64,000 nt of DNA from Myxococcus sp. CA023. Lineage in GTDB: Bacteria > Myxococcota > Myxococcia > Myxococcales > Myxococcaceae. The DNA lies in assembly GCF_010998615.1 (NCBI RefSeq), contig NZ_JAAEAH010000027.1, forward strand, positions 33,017-97,016, written 5' to 3'. This document shows, one piece after another, positions 38,899-47,497 of this stretch (positions are counted from its first letter, which is position 1; every line of letters begins with the position of its first letter). The position numbers and the translations under genes are program-made. The notes below the pieces were generated by a model. The model searched no databases. It saw only the letters and a program-made list of their open reading frames with translations, and was not told where the DNA came from.

Positions 38899-39663
38899 AT
38901 GTTCAAGAGAGCGGCAGTCCTGATGTTGAACTGTGGCGTCTTGCTGTCCGGCTGCGGGCCCGACTCACATACCGGGAACGCTGAACTCCTCTCCAATCTG
39001 ACCGAGGCAGGGTTTCGCCCCGACGACATCACCGTCGTCGATGACGCAGTCTACGTCGGGGGCGACGCACATGTGCCACTCACGGCCTCCCGGGAGATGC
39101 TCCAGCGCGGAGAGGGAAGCAAAGAGCACTACATGACGACCAACATCGTCGGCTCCAGCGTGACGAGGATTTGCGTCAATCCCACGGCGGAGTTCCGGAG
39201 CTATGTCCGGCTCATCCAAGGTCTCGATATGGCAATCGCCAACTACAATGCCTTGGGACTCAGGATTACCTTTGTTCGAGGCCTGGCCACCGGCTGTACC
39301 GCGAACATCACCGCGAAAACCATGGCGGGGAGTGGTCACGTCACGGGCTTTCCCTCAGGAGGACTTCCCTATGGGATGATTTCGATTGGCACCGGCCTGA
39401 ACAGCTACGGCGTAGACTTGAATGAGCATGTCATCACCCATGCGCTGGGCCACACGCTGGGCCTCCGCCACACGGACCATTTCAACCCGAGCATCAGCTG
39501 TGGCAGTGGCGCGATGGAGCCGACGGGCGCGGGCGCATTGCACATCCCCGGAACGCCAACGGGGGCAACGCCGGGCGGGTCCATCATGAATACCTGCTAC
39601 TCGTCTGACCCCGACGGAGAGTTCACCCCTTCCGACATCGTCGCGTTGAACTTCATGTACTGA
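38899..39663 (+). CDS. M57-like (HEIGH) metallopeptidase lipoprotein lacking the catalytic glutamate
   Basis: 254 residues from MFKRAAVLML (binding site AGGAG), with lipobox LSGC (Cys18). The family (Pfam M57, dual-action HEIGH peptidase) has HEIGHxxGxxH; here it is HALGHTLGLRH (His181, Ala182, His185, His191), so the three zinc-ligand histidines remain but the general-base Glu is Ala (codon GCG at 39442-39444). The rest matches the family: YNALGLRITFVRG, PYGMISIGTGLNSY, GSIMNTCYSSDPDGEFTPSDIVALNFMY. It is therefore probably a non-catalytic zinc protein or an inactivated allele. It is followed by a strong hairpin. Confidence 0.8.
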   Translation: MFKRAAVLMLNCGVLLSGCGPDSHTGNAELLSNLTEAGFRPDDITVVDDAVYVGGDAHVPLTASREMLQRGEGSKEHYMTTNIVGSSVTRICVNPTAEFRSYVRLIQGLDMAIANYNALGLRITFVRGLATGCTANITAKTMAGSGHVTGFPSGGLPYGMISIGTGLNSYGVDLNEHVITHALGHTLGLRHTDHFNPSISCGSGAMEPTGAGALHIPGTPTGATPGGSIMNTCYSSDPDGEFTPSDIVALNFMY

Positions 39664-39672
39664 GATGCTGCC

Positions 39673-39705
39673 GGATGATGCGCCTGCACATGAGGCGCAT
39701 CATCC
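39673..39705 (+). terminator. 13-bp stem hairpin after the M57-like gene
   Basis: GGATGATGCGCCT pairs perfectly with AGGCGCATCATCC around a 7-nt loop, 10 bp after the stop codon. It is likely the transcription terminator of the metallopeptidase-like gene; no T-run. Confidence 0.6.
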
Positions 39706-39821
39706 GCCGCCGCCGCATGTCCGCCGAGGCGTTTCGTCGGGACGAGGAAGCCGTCACAACGGACCTGGAACGACTGAAGGCCCGCTGGAGGGCCAAGGCA
39801 CGCGCTGAACACACCGAGGCC

Positions 39822-40376
39822 CTACGGTGACTCCAGCCGGAAGCGCCCGTCCGTCAACCCACGGCGAACGGCCCCCACGGTCTCCGCGGCATCCTGACTG
39901 GTGGTATCGAGCACATGCCCCTCGGGGAGAGCCACCTCGCGGAAGCCTCGCCAGATGTTGCGCACCACGTCGGCGTCGGTGAGTGCGTCCGCGCGGACAC
40001 GTCTCGTGGCACGCGCCACCGTCTCCGCTTCGCCCGGAAGCAGGACGATGAGGCGCAAGTCGAGCCGATGCGCCCGGGCGGCGACAAGCCAGGGCTCGAA
40101 GAACCAAGGGCCAATGACGCCATCGACCATGACCTCATACCCGCCCATGGCATAGCTCGCCGCGCTCGCCGACAGAGCCTTCATCACCGTGGTGTTCTGA
40201 GCGTGGGACTCCGGCAGCCAGGGCGCCAGTGCGCCCTTGCGGATGTAGGCATAGAAGTCGTCGGCATGCAGGTGAACCGCACGCGCCAGGGGGGACTGTT
40301 CCGCGAGTCCACGTGCCACGGTGGACTTGCCAGCACCTGACGGGCCCGACACGAGGACGATTCGGTTCGCCTTCAT
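39822..40376 (-). CDS. P-loop nucleotide/phosphate kinase (zeta-toxin/CPT-like)
   Basis: 184 residues, GAGGTCC before the ATG. Walker A VSGPSGAGKSTVARGLA (about 9-23), HLHADDFYAYIR (the DD pair of small-molecule kinases, about 36-47) and VDGVIGPWFFEPW. LID-type Arg cluster ATRRVRADALTD. The layout matches the AAA_33/zeta-toxin or chloramphenicol-phosphotransferase-like family, so it probably phosphorylates a small molecule, but it could be a UDP-sugar toxin-type kinase. No antitoxin-like gene is adjacent, so a toxin role is not supported. It is convergent with the M57-like gene. Confidence 0.78.
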   Translation of the reverse strand: MKANRIVLVSGPSGAGKSTVARGLAEQSPLARAVHLHADDFYAYIRKGALAPWLPESHAQNTTVMKALSASAASYAMGGYEVMVDGVIGPWFFEPWLVAARAHRLDLRLIVLLPGEAETVARATRRVRADALTDADVVRNIWRGFREVALPEGHVLDTTSQDAAETVGAVRRGLTDGRFRLESP

Positions 40377-40527
40377 GGACCTCAGCGTAGCGTCTCGAAT
40401 TCACCGACGGAACCGCGTCCACCGTCCTGTATGGATACCAGGTGCCGTCGACTGGTTGCTCGTGGGTCAACCGGGATAGAGTCCACCTCTCGGCCCAGCG
40501 GTGGTTGCCCCCACATTCCTCCTCGCG

Positions 40528-41121
40528 ATGACCATGACGCCCGCCCTGCCCAACCCGGATGATGTGCTCGGTACGCACAACCCGCTCGTCATCGTCCTGG
40601 ACGACCTGCTCAGCGTGGAGGAGTGCGCCGCGCTCATCGAACGGATTGAAGCAGCAGGGCCCACGGCGGCCCCCATCACGACCTCCGCGGGCTTCGTGAT
40701 GCGCCCCGACATCCGGAACAACTCCCGGGTGATGTTCGACGACATCCCCTTGGCGCAGACGTTGTTCGAGCGTGTCGTGCCGCATGTGCCGCACCGGCTC
40801 GAACACGAGTGGACCCTCTGTGGTGCCAATGAGCGCCTGCGCTGCTACCGGTATGACGTGGGTGAATACTTCGCCCCGCATTTCGACGGCGCCTTCGTGA
40901 GGACTCGCGACGAGCGGAGCCTCCTCACCTTCATGGTCTACCTCAATGAATGTCCGGGCGGAGGCGCGACGAACTTCCTGTCGCTTGGGCACTCCGTGAC
41001 GCCGCGCACGGGCAGCGCGCTGCTCTTCAATCACCGCTTGCTTCACGAGGGCGCCACCGTCACCCAGGGCCGCAAGTACGCGCTGCGCACCGACCTCATG
41101 TATCGGCGACCGGCCTCATGA
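40528..41121 (+). CDS. 2-oxoglutarate/Fe(II) dioxygenase, prolyl 4-hydroxylase-like
   Basis: 197 residues from ATG 40528 (an alternative ATG lies two codons later). The double-stranded beta-helix carries the metal triad His118 (FAPHFDG), Asp120 and His173 (LLHEGATVT), and the 2OG-binding Lys183 in GRKYALRTD. MVYLNECPGGGATNFL is a standard P4Hc motif, and NNSRVMFDDIPLA, CYRYDVGEYF are typical. Members hydroxylate peptidyl proline or small molecules. Its stop codon overlaps the start of the protease-fragment region. Confidence 0.87.
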   Translation: MTMTPALPNPDDVLGTHNPLVIVLDDLLSVEECAALIERIEAAGPTAAPITTSAGFVMRPDIRNNSRVMFDDIPLAQTLFERVVPHVPHRLEHEWTLCGANERLRCYRYDVGEYFAPHFDGAFVRTRDERSLLTFMVYLNECPGGGATNFLSLGHSVTPRTGSALLFNHRLLHEGATVTQGRKYALRTDLMYRRPAS

Positions 41122-41524
41122 CCCCATCGAGCCCCTCCAGTTTGGCACGGGCGTCATGCTCATGAACTTGAGTGGTGCCTGGTACAACGCGCAGCAGCCA
41201 GGCTGGGGCATCACCTTCAATACCCAGGGGAAGACCCAGGTCGCGCACCTGACGCTCTACGCGGGTGGTCGGCCAACGTGGATTCAGGGCGTCGTGGACA
41301 GCACGTCGACCTCGCTCCCCTTCCCCCTGCTCTACGTCGTCGGGACCAACCAGTGCCCCGGATGCACCGGAACGCAGTCAACGAGCACGCAGGCCGTGGG
41401 CTCGCTCACCATCAACAGCACCAGCGGCCTTCCCTCGACGGCGACGGCCTCATCCCAGATTGCGATGCCCGGCGGGACCTGGGACCGCACGCCCTTCACG
41501 CTCAGCCGGTTGACGGGACCGTAG
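41120..41524 (+). pseudogene. C-terminal domain fragment of an S8-type protease
   Basis: About 134 codons are homologous to the last part of the protease at 32.7-34.8 kb: DPIEPLQFGTGVMLMNLSGAWYN and PGWGITFNTQGKTQVAHLTLYAGG, GVVDSTSTSLPFPLLYVVGTNQCPGC, ending LTGP. Homology begins before any good start codon (the alignment covers DPIEPLQFGTGVM, and the first ATG is at 41156), so it is a truncated copy rather than a gene with its own start. It abuts the stop of the dioxygenase gene. A separate small ORF from 41156 could still be translated as 122 residues; no signal peptide. Similarity is seen by eye. Confidence 0.65.
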
Positions 41525-41569
41525 ACACGCCCGCCGCGACGTCTCCAGGGGCCTGACGCCATCGGGTCC

Positions 41570-42505
41570 TCAGGTCGTCCCCGTCTTCAGCGCGGGCTGA
41601 GGCCGAAGCAGGCTCGAACCACTGACGATGAGAATCCCGGTGAGCACCAACACGGCCCCCACGACGAAGAAGCCATCCGCATGCTCATTCAGCACCAGGA
41701 TGCCCGCGCTGACGCCAAACAGCGGCGTCATGAAGGAGAAGACCGACAGGTTGGAGGCGAGATAGCGGCGCAGGAGCCAGAACCAGGTGAGGTAGCTGGC
41801 GAAGCAGACGATGACGCCCTGGAACAACAGACTTGCCCAGGCAATGGGCGCCATTGAAATCGGGCCGGCCTGTCCGGTGAGCAGGGACACCGGCAGCAGG
41901 AGCGCGACGCCGCCCACCAGCTGGTAGAGGAGTGTCTGGGTGGGGGGTGCATCGGACAGCGCCGACACGCGAATGGCCACGGTGGTGGCCCCCCAGGCCA
42001 GTCCTGCCAGCAGCCCCAGCGCGTCGCCCCAGAGCACGCCCGGGCTGATGTCGCCTTGGAGCCAGCCGCCGCCAAAGGCCAGCGCGATGCCCACGAAAGC
42101 CACGGCGATGCCCAACCACTGCGTGCGCCGCAGCCGCTCGGCAGGCACGAGCCAGTGCAGACCCAGGGCGGCGAAGACAGGCGCGGTGTAGAGGAAGACG
42201 CCCATGTGTGACGCGTTGGTGTGGCGCAGCCCCTCGCCAACGAAGAGGAACTCCAGGGCGAAGAGCGCGCCCACCACGAGCCCCGGACGCCAGGGGCCAC
42301 GGCGCAAGAGCCCTCGCTCGCCGCGCACCCAGCACAACAGCCCCACGAGCAGCGCGCCCACACCCGAGCGCACCGCCATCTGCATCATGGAGGGGATGTG
42401 GGGAGCGGCCAGCTTGACGGCCACCTGCTGCATGCCCCAGATGGCGCACAACGCGAGCATGGTCGCGAGCGCGAAGCCGTCCGCGGGTTTCCGGTGAGAA
42501 CTCAT
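41570..42505 (-). CDS. EamA-family (DMT) transporter
   Basis: 311 residues from MSSHRKPADGFALAT (the longer open frame is not coding-like). Ten predicted helices in two EamA repeats; first helix FALATMLALCAIWGMQQVAVKLA. Pairs of EamA transporter and AraC/LysR regulator are common, and this gene is divergent from an AraC-type gene with 70 bp between. It is a putative metabolite or drug exporter. Substrate unknown. Confidence 0.87.
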   Translation of the reverse strand: MSSHRKPADGFALATMLALCAIWGMQQVAVKLAAPHIPSMMQMAVRSGVGALLVGLLCWVRGERGLLRRGPWRPGLVVGALFALEFLFVGEGLRHTNASHMGVFLYTAPVFAALGLHWLVPAERLRRTQWLGIAVAFVGIALAFGGGWLQGDISPGVLWGDALGLLAGLAWGATTVAIRVSALSDAPPTQTLLYQLVGGVALLLPVSLLTGQAGPISMAPIAWASLLFQGVIVCFASYLTWFWLLRRYLASNLSVFSFMTPLFGVSAGILVLNEHADGFFVVGAVLVLTGILIVSGSSLLRPQPALKTGTT

Positions 42506-42575
42506 GCGACCATCCTGCGCATGGCGGGGCTGATTGATATAGCGAGATTCCGACAACCCATCCCGAGAAGGCGCC

Positions 42576-43361
42576 ATGGCGAAACAGCTCCCGGTTCCTT
42601 TCACCACCAACCTTCCACACCCCGTGTATTTCCGGACGGCGAGCCTGCCTGCCGCGGCGACATACCCCCGGCATCGGCACCCCTGGGGTGAGTTCGTCTA
42701 CGCGTTCAGCGGGGTGATGGAGCTCAAGCTGGCAGGCAGCCACTACCTGGCGCCACCGCAGTACGGCATCTGGCTTCCACCCGACGTGGAGCACCGGGGC
42801 ATGAATCGCTTCGAGGCGAGTCACTGCTCGCTCTACCTCGCGCAGGAGTGGTGCCGGGGCATGCCCAAAACGACGTGCGCGCTGGCGGTGAGTCCACTGG
42901 TGAAGTCATTGCTGGAGCACCTCCGCACGCATGAGCTGGCGCAGCCTCGCACGAGTGCCGAGCGCCGGCTGTTCCGGGTGCTCCTCGACCAGCTGACGCT
43001 GGCCCCCACCCATGGGAGCTACCTGCCCATGTCCGATGACTCGCTCCTGGAGCCGGTCCTCACGGCGCTCGAGCAGCACCCGGAGGATGAGCGCTCCCTG
43101 GCCGAGTGGGCGCGGGTGCTACACACCACGGAGCGGACGCTGGAACGGCGCTGTCAGCAGCACCTGGGGCTGTCGTTCAGCGAGTGGCGCCAGCGGCTGC
43201 GCGTGGTCAAGGCGCTCGCGAGGCTGGAGCAGGGCCACTCCGTGGAGGCCATCGCGCTCGACCTGGGCTACAGCAGCGCCTCCGCCTTCATCGCGATGTT
43301 CCGGCGGATGACGGGCACCACGCCGGACAAGGTCCGGGGCCACGGCTTCGTGGCCTCGTGA
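42576..43361 (+). CDS. AraC-family transcriptional regulator
   Basis: 261 residues. N-terminal AraC cupin (RHRHPWGEFVYAFSGVMELKLAG, IWLPPDVEHRGMNRF), and C-terminal double HTH (about 165-260): LAEWARVLHTTERTLERRCQQHLGLSFSEWRQRLRV, HSVEAIALDLGYSSASAFIAMFRRMTGTTPDKVR. Both HTH units are complete. Divergent from the EamA transporter, which it probably activates or represses in response to a ligand. A terminator-like hairpin follows its stop. Confidence 0.92.
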   Translation: MAKQLPVPFTTNLPHPVYFRTASLPAAATYPRHRHPWGEFVYAFSGVMELKLAGSHYLAPPQYGIWLPPDVEHRGMNRFEASHCSLYLAQEWCRGMPKTTCALAVSPLVKSLLEHLRTHELAQPRTSAERRLFRVLLDQLTLAPTHGSYLPMSDDSLLEPVLTALEQHPEDERSLAEWARVLHTTERTLERRCQQHLGLSFSEWRQRLRVVKALARLEQGHSVEAIALDLGYSSASAFIAMFRRMTGTTPDKVRGHGFVAS

Positions 43362-43393
43362 GGGTCGACTCCTGGAGCCGCCCGAAAGAAAAC

Positions 43394-43429
43394 GAGGGCC
43401 GCGCCCCCCTTGGAATGGGCGCGGCCCTC
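43394..43429. terminator. Bidirectional intrinsic terminator between convergent genes
   Basis: GAGGGCCGCGCCC pairs perfectly (13 bp) with GGGCGCGGCCCTC, loop 10 nt. On the minus strand the stem is followed by a T-rich tract (GTTTTCTTT), making a good intrinsic terminator for the 43.4-44.9 kb lipoprotein gene; it also lies 32 bp after the AraC gene. Confidence 0.75.
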
Positions 43430-43455
43430 ACGTGCGGCATCGAAGGGTTGAAGGA

Positions 43456-44913
43456 CTACTCGCAGCTGCCCTGCCGCAGGTACGACAACAGCGAAGCATC
43501 GTTCTCTGAAGCCGGCGCCGCACCCACCAGGCACTGCCCCTGGGCGACGACGACCTGCGAGTCATTCGCGGAGAGCAGCAACTCGCCCGTCACCACCTGC
43601 AGGCCGCCCTTGAAGCCCGTGGCGCTGTTGGCGGGCGCTGCGCGCAGGCTCGGTCCCCCTGTGCCCCCGCTGAGACGCAGCCGATAGGTCGCGTCCTCAT
43701 ACGCCGCGGGGATCTCCGACGCGGGGTCCGCCTTCAGCGGCGCCAGGTAGAAGCGCGTCACCAGGTCGAACTCCGGCTGCACCTTCAGCAGCGGCACGCC
43801 GTCCGCCCCGCGCGTCAGCGTCAGGTCGAAGTGCCGACCCGACTGCTCATTGAGGTCCAGCGCGAAGAGCTTGTCGTTCCCCAGGCTCACGTGGGTCTGC
43901 GCGTCGCCAAGGCCCAGGTTCTTCACCACGAAGTCCGTCTGGTTCTCCGTCGCCTCGACGGAGTACGAGATGCCGGCCAGCGACACCGTCCAATCCTTGC
44001 CACGCAGCGACGGCGCCAACCCCGTGTACGGGAGACGAACCTCCGTGGTGTTCAGGTCCAGCGAGAAGCGCGCGCGCTTCGCCTGACCGTCCGCCTCGAA
44101 CGCCACGAGCGGCACGGCCCGCGCGGAGGAGAACGCGAAGGTGCTCCCCTCCAGCGCCAGCTCCAGCCGCAGCGCATCCAGGATGGAGCCGCTGACAATC
44201 CAGCGCGACTCGCCTTCCTTCGTCACCTTGAGCTCGACCTGCCCCACCATCACCTTCGGCAGGAACCCGGCCGACTCGGCATCGAGCTGCTCCACCGCGC
44301 CCTTCAAGCCGCCCAGGTCCACCACCAGCGAGACGGCCTTCGGCAAGAAGCGCAGCGCCAGCGGCTCCGCGCGCTTCGCGCCGATGAGCAACTCCAGCTC
44401 CAGGGAGTCGTCCCCCAGGTTCGTCGCGCGAACGCGTAGCTGCGCATCATCCACGAAGCGGACACAGTCCGCGTCCGCAGGCTCCCTGCCATCCGTGCAG
44501 ATCTGCTCGCCCTTCAAGCGGAAGACGGTGGCGTTGTCCTCCGTGGACTCCACGTTGGCCTCGGTGAAGACGCGCTCGCGCAGGAACCGCTCCAGTTCGT
44601 CCGCCTGCGCGTCCACTTCATCCGCGTCGAACAAGGTGGACAACGCCTCCCCTTCATCACCCACCGGCAGCCCCGGGAGCGGCACGCCCTCGAAGCCCGC
44701 ACCGAACAGCGCCATCGCGTCGTCCAGGCCATTGAGCGTCGACAAGCCGCTCACGGTCTTCATGCTGCTGCTGACACCTCGCAGCGTCTCCGCCGACCGG
44801 GAGGCGGCGATGTCGGCGACCTTCTTCGCGTCGGGAGCTTCATCGGAATCACAGCCCGTCGTGACGAATGCGACAGCCGCGACGGCCGCGAGCCAGGACC
44901 TGGAGTTCTGCAT
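43456..44913 (-). CDS. Lipoprotein of unknown family
   Basis: 485 residues from MQNSRSWLAAVAAVAF, after AAGGAG. Lipoprotein signal FVTTGC, then GDSDEAPD-like acidic spacer. The mature part has few recognisable motifs: a short helical N-terminal region (VADIAASRSAETLRGVSSSM), then mostly beta-strand-like sequence with repeating polar/hydrophobic pattern through residues 150-450, and Cys near the C-terminus (VVAQGQCLVG, LRQGSCE). I do not recognise the family. It is monocistronic, ending before a strong terminator. Confidence 0.72.
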   Translation of the reverse strand: MQNSRSWLAAVAAVAFVTTGCDSDEAPDAKKVADIAASRSAETLRGVSSSMKTVSGLSTLNGLDDAMALFGAGFEGVPLPGLPVGDEGEALSTLFDADEVDAQADELERFLRERVFTEANVESTEDNATVFRLKGEQICTDGREPADADCVRFVDDAQLRVRATNLGDDSLELELLIGAKRAEPLALRFLPKAVSLVVDLGGLKGAVEQLDAESAGFLPKVMVGQVELKVTKEGESRWIVSGSILDALRLELALEGSTFAFSSARAVPLVAFEADGQAKRARFSLDLNTTEVRLPYTGLAPSLRGKDWTVSLAGISYSVEATENQTDFVVKNLGLGDAQTHVSLGNDKLFALDLNEQSGRHFDLTLTRGADGVPLLKVQPEFDLVTRFYLAPLKADPASEIPAAYEDATYRLRLSGGTGGPSLRAAPANSATGFKGGLQVVTGELLLSANDSQVVVAQGQCLVGAAPASENDASLLSYLRQGSCE

Positions 44914-45470
44914 GGGGCGTTGCTCCTTGGGGTGGGTAGACAGCGCCCCCGCCTCAGCAACGACCGCGCCAACCAAAATCCCCGGTGTTTTCAAGGGTTT
45001 CCGACACACCCTTGGCCTCATAGTCGGGGTTGCCATGACATTCCTGTCGTGACGGGCCTGTCGGCGCCGGTGCCAGGGTGATGCTTGCGCGGTGAGGGTA
45101 ACTCCTCCCAGTCGCAGTCTCCCCTGATGGACGAAATGCAGGCGTCCCGTGGCTCCAGCACCGAATGGAAGTTCCTCCGTCCGGTGGACGGCGTGCGCAG
45201 CCACGCGGCGCGTACCTGCTGCTGCGCGGCACGGTCAACGCCAGCCTGTCGTCGCTGCCCCCTGAAAAGCAGGTGCTGACCGAGGACCTGGTGACACGCA
45301 TCTCGGCCGCGCTGTCTCCGTGCGTGTTTCGCAACGCAAATGCTGCGCACCCTCTCGCATGGGCGCAAAAGTTTCGCGACCCGGCTCGGGCCTCCCAAAC
45401 GGCGTGGAAATTCGCGCGTGATTGCGAGATGGGGCTGGCTGTCTGCACAACCGTTGCTACGGTGTTCCGC
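44914..45470. other. Intergenic region upstream of nrfH
   Basis: 557 bp without a gene I can support. The nrfH frame stays open upstream to about 45165, and the stretch from about 45218 reads GAYLLLRGTVNASLSSLPPE and so on. It looks coding-like but has no good start or recognisable homology, so it may be a remnant of an unidentified gene. The nrfHA promoter is expected just upstream of 45429. Confidence 0.4.
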
Positions 45471-45965
45471 GTGTCCTCGGCCTCCCGCACACTCCTGGCA
45501 GTGGCCCTGGGGCTCGCCCTGGGCTCGGCCATTGGCATCGGTGGCTACACCTTCGCGTACGCGAAGGGCGCGGCCTACCTGCAGGACGACCCAGCCGCCT
45601 GCGCCAACTGCCACATCATGACCGAGCAATACGATGGCTGGCGCAAGAGCAGCCACCACGCGGTGGCCACCTGTAACGACTGCCACACGCCGGCAGGGCT
45701 GGTGCCCAAGTACCTCAACAAGGCGAGCAACGGCTTCTGGCACTCCTTCTACTTCACCACTGGCACCTTTCCGGACCCCATCCGCATCCGTCCCGCCAAC
45801 CGGCAGGTGACGGAGAACGCTTGCCGGAACTGCCACGCCAGCCTCGTGGAAAGCATCGAAACGCCCCACGGAGACTCGCTGCAGTGCCTCACCTGCCACA
45901 ACTCCGTGGGGCACCCCGAAGGCTCCGGGAACCCCGAACTCATCCATCAGGAGGTTGAACGATGA
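45471..45965 (+). CDS. nrfH: NrfH-type membrane tetraheme cytochrome c, nitrite reductase partner
   Basis: 164 residues from GTG 45471; ATG 45429 in frame is an alternative. The N-terminal membrane anchor is SRTLLAVALGLALGSAIGIGG. Four CXXCH heme sites follow: CANCH, CNDCH, CRNCH and CLTCH. The family passes electrons from menaquinol to NrfA at the periplasmic membrane face. Its stop overlaps the nrfA start by four bases (ATGA), so translation is coupled. Confidence 0.88.
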   Translation: MSSASRTLLAVALGLALGSAIGIGGYTFAYAKGAAYLQDDPAACANCHIMTEQYDGWRKSSHHAVATCNDCHTPAGLVPKYLNKASNGFWHSFYFTTGTFPDPIRIRPANRQVTENACRNCHASLVESIETPHGDSLQCLTCHNSVGHPEGSGNPELIHQEVER

Positions 45966-47446
45966 CCGAGCCCGAGAAGCAACGGCGCTTCAGCGGCGTC
46001 AAGCTGGTGATTGCCGTGGCGGTGGCTGCCGCCCTGGCCGCCGCTGGCGTCACCGCGCTCCTGGTCAACATCATGGAGCGCAAGCAGGAGGCGAAGAATC
46101 CCTTCTACCGGGTGGTGGAGCTGGACGACACCATCACCGACCCGGAGGTGTGGGGGCGGAACTTCCCGCTGCAGTACGACAGCTACAAGCGCACGGTGGA
46201 CCAGCAGCGCACCCGCTATGGCGGCAGTGAAGCCGTGGCGCGCACGCCGTCCCAGGCGGACCCACGCACCGTCGTCGCGCAGAGCCGGCTCGAGGAGGAC
46301 CCTCGGCTGGTGACGATGTGGAGCGGCTACGCCTTCGCTACGGACTTCCGCGAGGAGCGCGGCCACGCGCACATGCTGGACGACCAAGTCTACACCGAGC
46401 GCCAGCACGTGACGCAGCAGCCGGGCACCTGCATCCACTGCCACGCCAGCGTGTACGTGCCCTACAAGAAGCTCGGTGACGGCGACCTCATCAAGGGCTT
46501 CGAGAAGATGAACCAGATGCCCTTCATGGAGGCGCGCAAGCTGGTGGAGCACCCCGTCTCATGCATCGACTGCCACGACCCCACCACGATGCAGCTGCGC
46601 GTGACGCGGCCAGGCTTCATCGAGGGTATCGCCGCGCTCAAGGCCAGCCAGGGCGTTCCCAACTTCCAGGTGAATCAGGACGCGACGCGCCAGGAGATGC
46701 GCACGTACGTGTGCGGGCAGTGCCACGTCGAGTACTACTTCAAGGGCAAGGAGAAGCGCCTCACGTACCCCTGGGCCAAGGGCATCAACATCGATCAAAT
46801 CATGGCCTACTACGACGAGGACGGGCACTCCGACTGGACGCATGCGCTCACGGGCGCCAAGGTGTTGAAGGCACAGCACCCCGAGTTCGAGCTGTACAAC
46901 CAGGGCATCCACGCGAAGAGCGGCGTGGCCTGCGCGGACTGCCACATGCCGTTCATGCGTGAGGGGGCGATGAAGGTCAGCGACCACCACGTGCGCAGCC
47001 CGCTGCTGAACGTCAACCGCGCCTGCCAGACGTGCCACAAGTGGAGCGAGGCGGAGCTGCTCCAGCGCGCGGAGACCATCCAGACGCGCACCTTCGAGAC
47101 GCGGAACATCGCCATGGACGCGCTGGTGGACCTCATCCACGACCTCGAGTCCGCCCAGAAAGCGGGGCTGCCCGAGGAAGCGCTCGCCAAGGCGAGAGAC
47201 CTTCAGAAGCGTGCCCAGTTCTACCTGGACTTCGTGGAGGCGGAGAACTCCATGGGCTTCCACGCGGACCAGGAGGCAGTGCGCATCTTGAGCAAATCCA
47301 TCAACTTCTCGCGCCTGGGCCAGAACGCGCTGCGGCCCGGTGGTGGCGCCTCCACCAGCCCCACCACGCGGCCTCAAGGCGCTCCGACGCCGCTGACGCC
47401 CGTGTCCACGGATGGCGCGGGTAAGACGCAGCAGGGAGCGAAGTAG
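45962..47446 (+). CDS. nrfA: NrfA-type pentaheme cytochrome c nitrite reductase (CXXCH heme-1 variant)
   Basis: 494 residues. Signal/anchor FSGVKLVIAVAVAAALAAAGV. Five heme motifs: CIHCH at residues 157-161, CIDCH (201), CGQCH (251), CADCH (324) and CQTCH (355). In the usual NrfA the first is CXXCK; here it is CXXCH. The diagnostic KXQH motif is present (K303-A-Q-H306). Family: six-electron reduction of nitrite to ammonium in the periplasm, DNRA or detoxification. CXXCH-type NrfA are known, including in other myxobacteria, so activity is plausible. Ends before a bidirectional terminator. Confidence 0.9.
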   Translation: MTEPEKQRRFSGVKLVIAVAVAAALAAAGVTALLVNIMERKQEAKNPFYRVVELDDTITDPEVWGRNFPLQYDSYKRTVDQQRTRYGGSEAVARTPSQADPRTVVAQSRLEEDPRLVTMWSGYAFATDFREERGHAHMLDDQVYTERQHVTQQPGTCIHCHASVYVPYKKLGDGDLIKGFEKMNQMPFMEARKLVEHPVSCIDCHDPTTMQLRVTRPGFIEGIAALKASQGVPNFQVNQDATRQEMRTYVCGQCHVEYYFKGKEKRLTYPWAKGINIDQIMAYYDEDGHSDWTHALTGAKVLKAQHPEFELYNQGIHAKSGVACADCHMPFMREGAMKVSDHHVRSPLLNVNRACQTCHKWSEAELLQRAETIQTRTFETRNIAMDALVDLIHDLESAQKAGLPEEALAKARDLQKRAQFYLDFVEAENSMGFHADQEAVRILSKSINFSRLGQNALRPGGGASTSPTTRPQGAPTPLTPVSTDGAGKTQQGAK

Positions 47447-47455
47447 GTACGGCGA

Positions 47456-47482
47456 GCGGAAGCGGGAGGTGCCCGCTTCCGC
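47456..47482. terminator. Bidirectional hairpin between nrfA and DUF2147 genes
   Basis: GCGGAAGCGGG pairs perfectly with CCCGCTTCCGC around AGGTG. It lies 9 bp after the nrfA stop and 15 bp before the stop of the convergent DUF2147 gene. Confidence 0.6.
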
Positions 47483-47497
47483 CGTCCGCCGAAGGTG

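Noticed and set aside
39675..39830. 51-codon plus-strand ORF (M-M-R-L-H...) between the M57-like gene and the kinase
   Set aside because: Its start lies inside the terminator hairpin, it is Arg/Glu-rich and overlaps the kinase end. No homology that I recognise, so I treat it as chance.
39822..40376. Zeta-toxin type toxin-antitoxin system
   Set aside because: The kinase has Walker A and DD features common to many small-molecule kinases, and no antitoxin gene is adjacent.
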